Of a stretch of DNA of 64,000 nt, positions 62,482-64,000 are shown piece after piece (positions within the stretch are counted from its first letter, which is position 1; the number at the start of each line of letters is the position of its first letter). Source of the stretch: Muribaculaceae bacterium (GTDB lineage Bacteria; Bacteroidota; Bacteroidia; Bacteroidales; Muribaculaceae). Below the pieces are notes generated by a model. The model did not search any database and was not told the DNA's origin. It saw only the letters and a list, made by a program, of their open reading frames with translations. The stretch lies in the NCBI GenBank assembly GCA_022509185.1, contig JAFLTS010000009.1, forward strand, positions 29,176 through 93,175, written 5' to 3'. Made by a program: the position numbers and the translations under genes.

Positions 62482-62916
62482 TTAGGATACTCGGCTATTG
62501 ATATAGTCAATTAGTTCTTTTGAATTATCACTTCCGATCACGAATTTCCTTCCGTCTTTAAGAGTGATCAAAACAGGTTCTTTGTATTTACCATGGAAAT
62601 GCATTCCTTTATCATAAGCGGAATAATCGTCTTTGTCTGCTTTTTCTGCTGATTGAATATCTGAATACCTGTATCTTCTGGAGCGGAAGGGACGGTCTTC
62701 TCCAACATAATCATCATCTGCACTAACAGAATAGGGAATTGAGCCGCAAATCCAAACAATACCTAAGCAGAAAAGTCCAAATAATATCCAGAAGAATACA
62801 TTATCATAAGGCTTGTCTATAAAACACCAGAAGAGCACAAAGATGGCTACGAATACTACAAAATAAGCAATAGATAAACCGGATATTACCGAGCTGTAAG
62901 AAATTTTTTGTTTCAT
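62482..62916 (-). CDS. Two-span membrane protein with PH-like C-terminal part
   Basis: 144 residues: two hydrophobic helices (SIAYFVVFVAIFVLFWCFI, WILFGLFCLGIVWICGSI), then a polar region (YRYSDIQSAEKADKDDYSAY ... VLITLKDGRKFVIGSDNSKE ... LIDYIN). The last part matches the strand-helix end of bacterial PH-like domains, where G-R-x-F-x-I-G-S precedes a final helix. No family name is certain; function unknown. Confidence 0.68.
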   Translation of the reverse strand: MKQKISYSSVISGLSIAYFVVFVAIFVLFWCFIDKPYDNVFFWILFGLFCLGIVWICGSIPYSVSADDDYVGEDRPFRSRRYRYSDIQSAEKADKDDYSAYDKGMHFHGKYKEPVLITLKDGRKFVIGSDNSKELIDYINSRVS

Positions 62917-63068
62917 AATTTTAATATTTTAATTGTTATTAATCACTTTCTAAGATGGAATCGGAATCCGGAACTGTCAATCGCGTAGGATTCTGTCATC
63001 TTTATACTTATAACAATTAAAATATGGAAAAAGGTTTTTTAAAAACAAAAAATCTAAAGCTATTGGAA

Positions 63069-63359
63069 TTATTTTTTCTTGTCTTCCTTTTCTTTTTCTT
63101 CTTTATCTTCTATCTTGTGTAGCTTCTTTTCGAGAGTTTCTTCATAAGCTTCTATTTCTTCTTCTGATTTAGAGGGAGTATTATCGTCTTTATTCTTTCT
63201 TAGAAAGGAAGTAATAGCACCTATAAACACACCTCCCAATAGAAGGCCTAAGAAAACCCAGAAAAGCCATCCGGGACCCATTTCCCCGGTTTCAGAATTT
63301 GCCACACATGATTGAAGGGCAAGAAGTAATATAAAAGATGAGCCTAATGTTTTTTTCAT
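63069..63359 (-). CDS. Small lipoprotein-like membrane protein with charged tail
   Basis: 96 residues: a lipoprotein-type signal with lipobox LQSC (C18), a short polar linker (SETGEMGPGW), a transmembrane helix (LFWVFLGLLLGGVFIGAITS), and a highly charged Lys/Glu tail of about 40 residues predicted to be a helix (EEEIEAYEETLEKKLHKIED). Having both a lipid anchor and a membrane span is unusual but recurs in small Bacteroidales proteins. I do not recognise a family. It lies 152 bp downstream of the start of the other small membrane gene. Confidence 0.65.
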   Translation of the reverse strand: MKKTLGSSFILLLALQSCVANSETGEMGPGWLFWVFLGLLLGGVFIGAITSFLRKNKDDNTPSKSEEEIEAYEETLEKKLHKIEDKEEKEKEDKKK

Positions 63360-63844
63360 GGATCAGATCTAAAAAGCATTAGGCAAAAATAGTTAAAAAG
63401 CCACTTAAATACAAAAAGAGGGAAAGAAAAAGCCTAATGTTTCCAATTCATAACATTCAATCTAAATCTCATAATCTCTGTTTTCACAAACCCAAACATT
63501 TTTTAACATATTTTTATCTCACATATAATCAGCGATTTAGCATAGGTCAGGGCTCCTGATTCAGGTATCTGGTTTGGAAATATTTGCAAACAGGGGGATG
63601 TCGGCAGTAATTTTGCAACCGCTGTCGCAAACAGACGGAAGATGAAAGCTCCGCGACACCGGCAGCGATGAGAACAATGAAATGATGCCACAGGACACGG
63701 CGGTCAGATCCCCTAGAGGGTGATGATTGCCGGGAGCAGCAAGAAAGGGAAACGAAGAAGTTTCCCGTCAATCCTGGAAAGTTAATAAAGGGAAGCCGGA
63801 ACAGACACACTGAAAAAGATATCGAAAGATATAAAGATAAATAA
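63360..63844. other. rRNA operon upstream and leader region
   Basis: 485 bases. The first part is A/T-rich and holds a GCATTAGGC/GCCTAATGT inverted repeat (63376-63384 and 63432-63440). The rRNA promoter is at 63583-63615, followed by a leader of about 230 bases of higher GC that should be removed during 16S maturation. Reading frames in it look spurious. Confidence 0.7.
63583..63615 (+). promoter_or_regulatory. rRNA operon promoter
   Basis: TTTG at 63583-63586, a 21 bp gap, TAATTTTG at 63608-63615 followed by C: a full match to the Bacteroidetes consensus, placed as expected ahead of a 16S gene. Confidence 0.85.

Positions 63845-64000
<156 letters not shown>

Overview
The window looks like a chromosomal segment from a gut-type Bacteroidales bacterium. 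The evidence is a 16S rRNA 5' end of Bacteroidales type, SusC/SusD proteins, an LpxC-FabZ fusion, a Bacteroidetes-type serine palmitoyltransferase, many fimbrillin-like lipoproteins, promoters of the Bacteroidetes type (TTTG, about 20 bp, TAnnTTTG) and a general lack of Shine-Dalgarno sequences. A Muribaculaceae-like relative is plausible, but that is a guess from overall resemblance. I see no phage, IS element, CRISPR array or integrase.

Layout. 1-8.5 kb: the 5' part of dnaK (minus strand, cut by the window edge); divergent serine palmitoyltransferase (sphingolipid synthesis) and a pRiA4b ORF-3-like protein; then a minus-strand operon for methylmalonyl-CoA epimerase and the sodium-pumping methylmalonyl-CoA decarboxylase (mce, mmdA, OadG-like, biotin carrier, mmdB), the final steps of succinate-to-propionate fermentation. 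8.7-11.9 kb: lipid A/fatty acid operon lpxD, lpxC-fabZ, lpxA. 12-22 kb: a secreted C10 cysteine protease, then a SusC/SusD pair with a third surface lipoprotein and no carbohydrate enzyme, which suggests peptide or protein use. 22.3-34.7 kb: five consecutive large lipoproteins of the Bacteroidetes fimbrillin (type V pilus) superfamily in an A-B-A'-B'-C order.

34.8-40.9 kb: housekeeping genes on the minus strand (rnpA, yidD, tatD-like, a PCMD protein, dapB, lepB, WbqC-like, DUF4294). 41-45.4 kb: a translationally coupled three-gene cassette: a membrane protein with TrkA-N-like Rossmann folds and a C-terminal RyR-like region, a stand-alone RyR-domain protein, and a membrane-anchored DUF6377 regulator. 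I consider this the least understood and most interesting system here. It is followed by a candidate structured small RNA with its own promoter and terminator.

45.6-51.7 kb: cdd, a glucosaminidase/LysM protein, tRNA-Arg(CCU), then yceD-rpmF-fabH-era-der. 51.9-60.9 kb: an envelope-glycan cluster (two paralogous capsule-type glycosyltransferases flanking a LicD phosphotransferase, two family-2-type glycosyltransferases, an LpxL-type acyltransferase and two paralogous LtaS-like phosphotransferases). 61-63.4 kb: an iron-dependent alcohol dehydrogenase with a repeat-containing upstream region and two small membrane proteins. The window ends about 155 bases into a 16S rRNA gene behind a strong promoter and a leader of about 230 bases.
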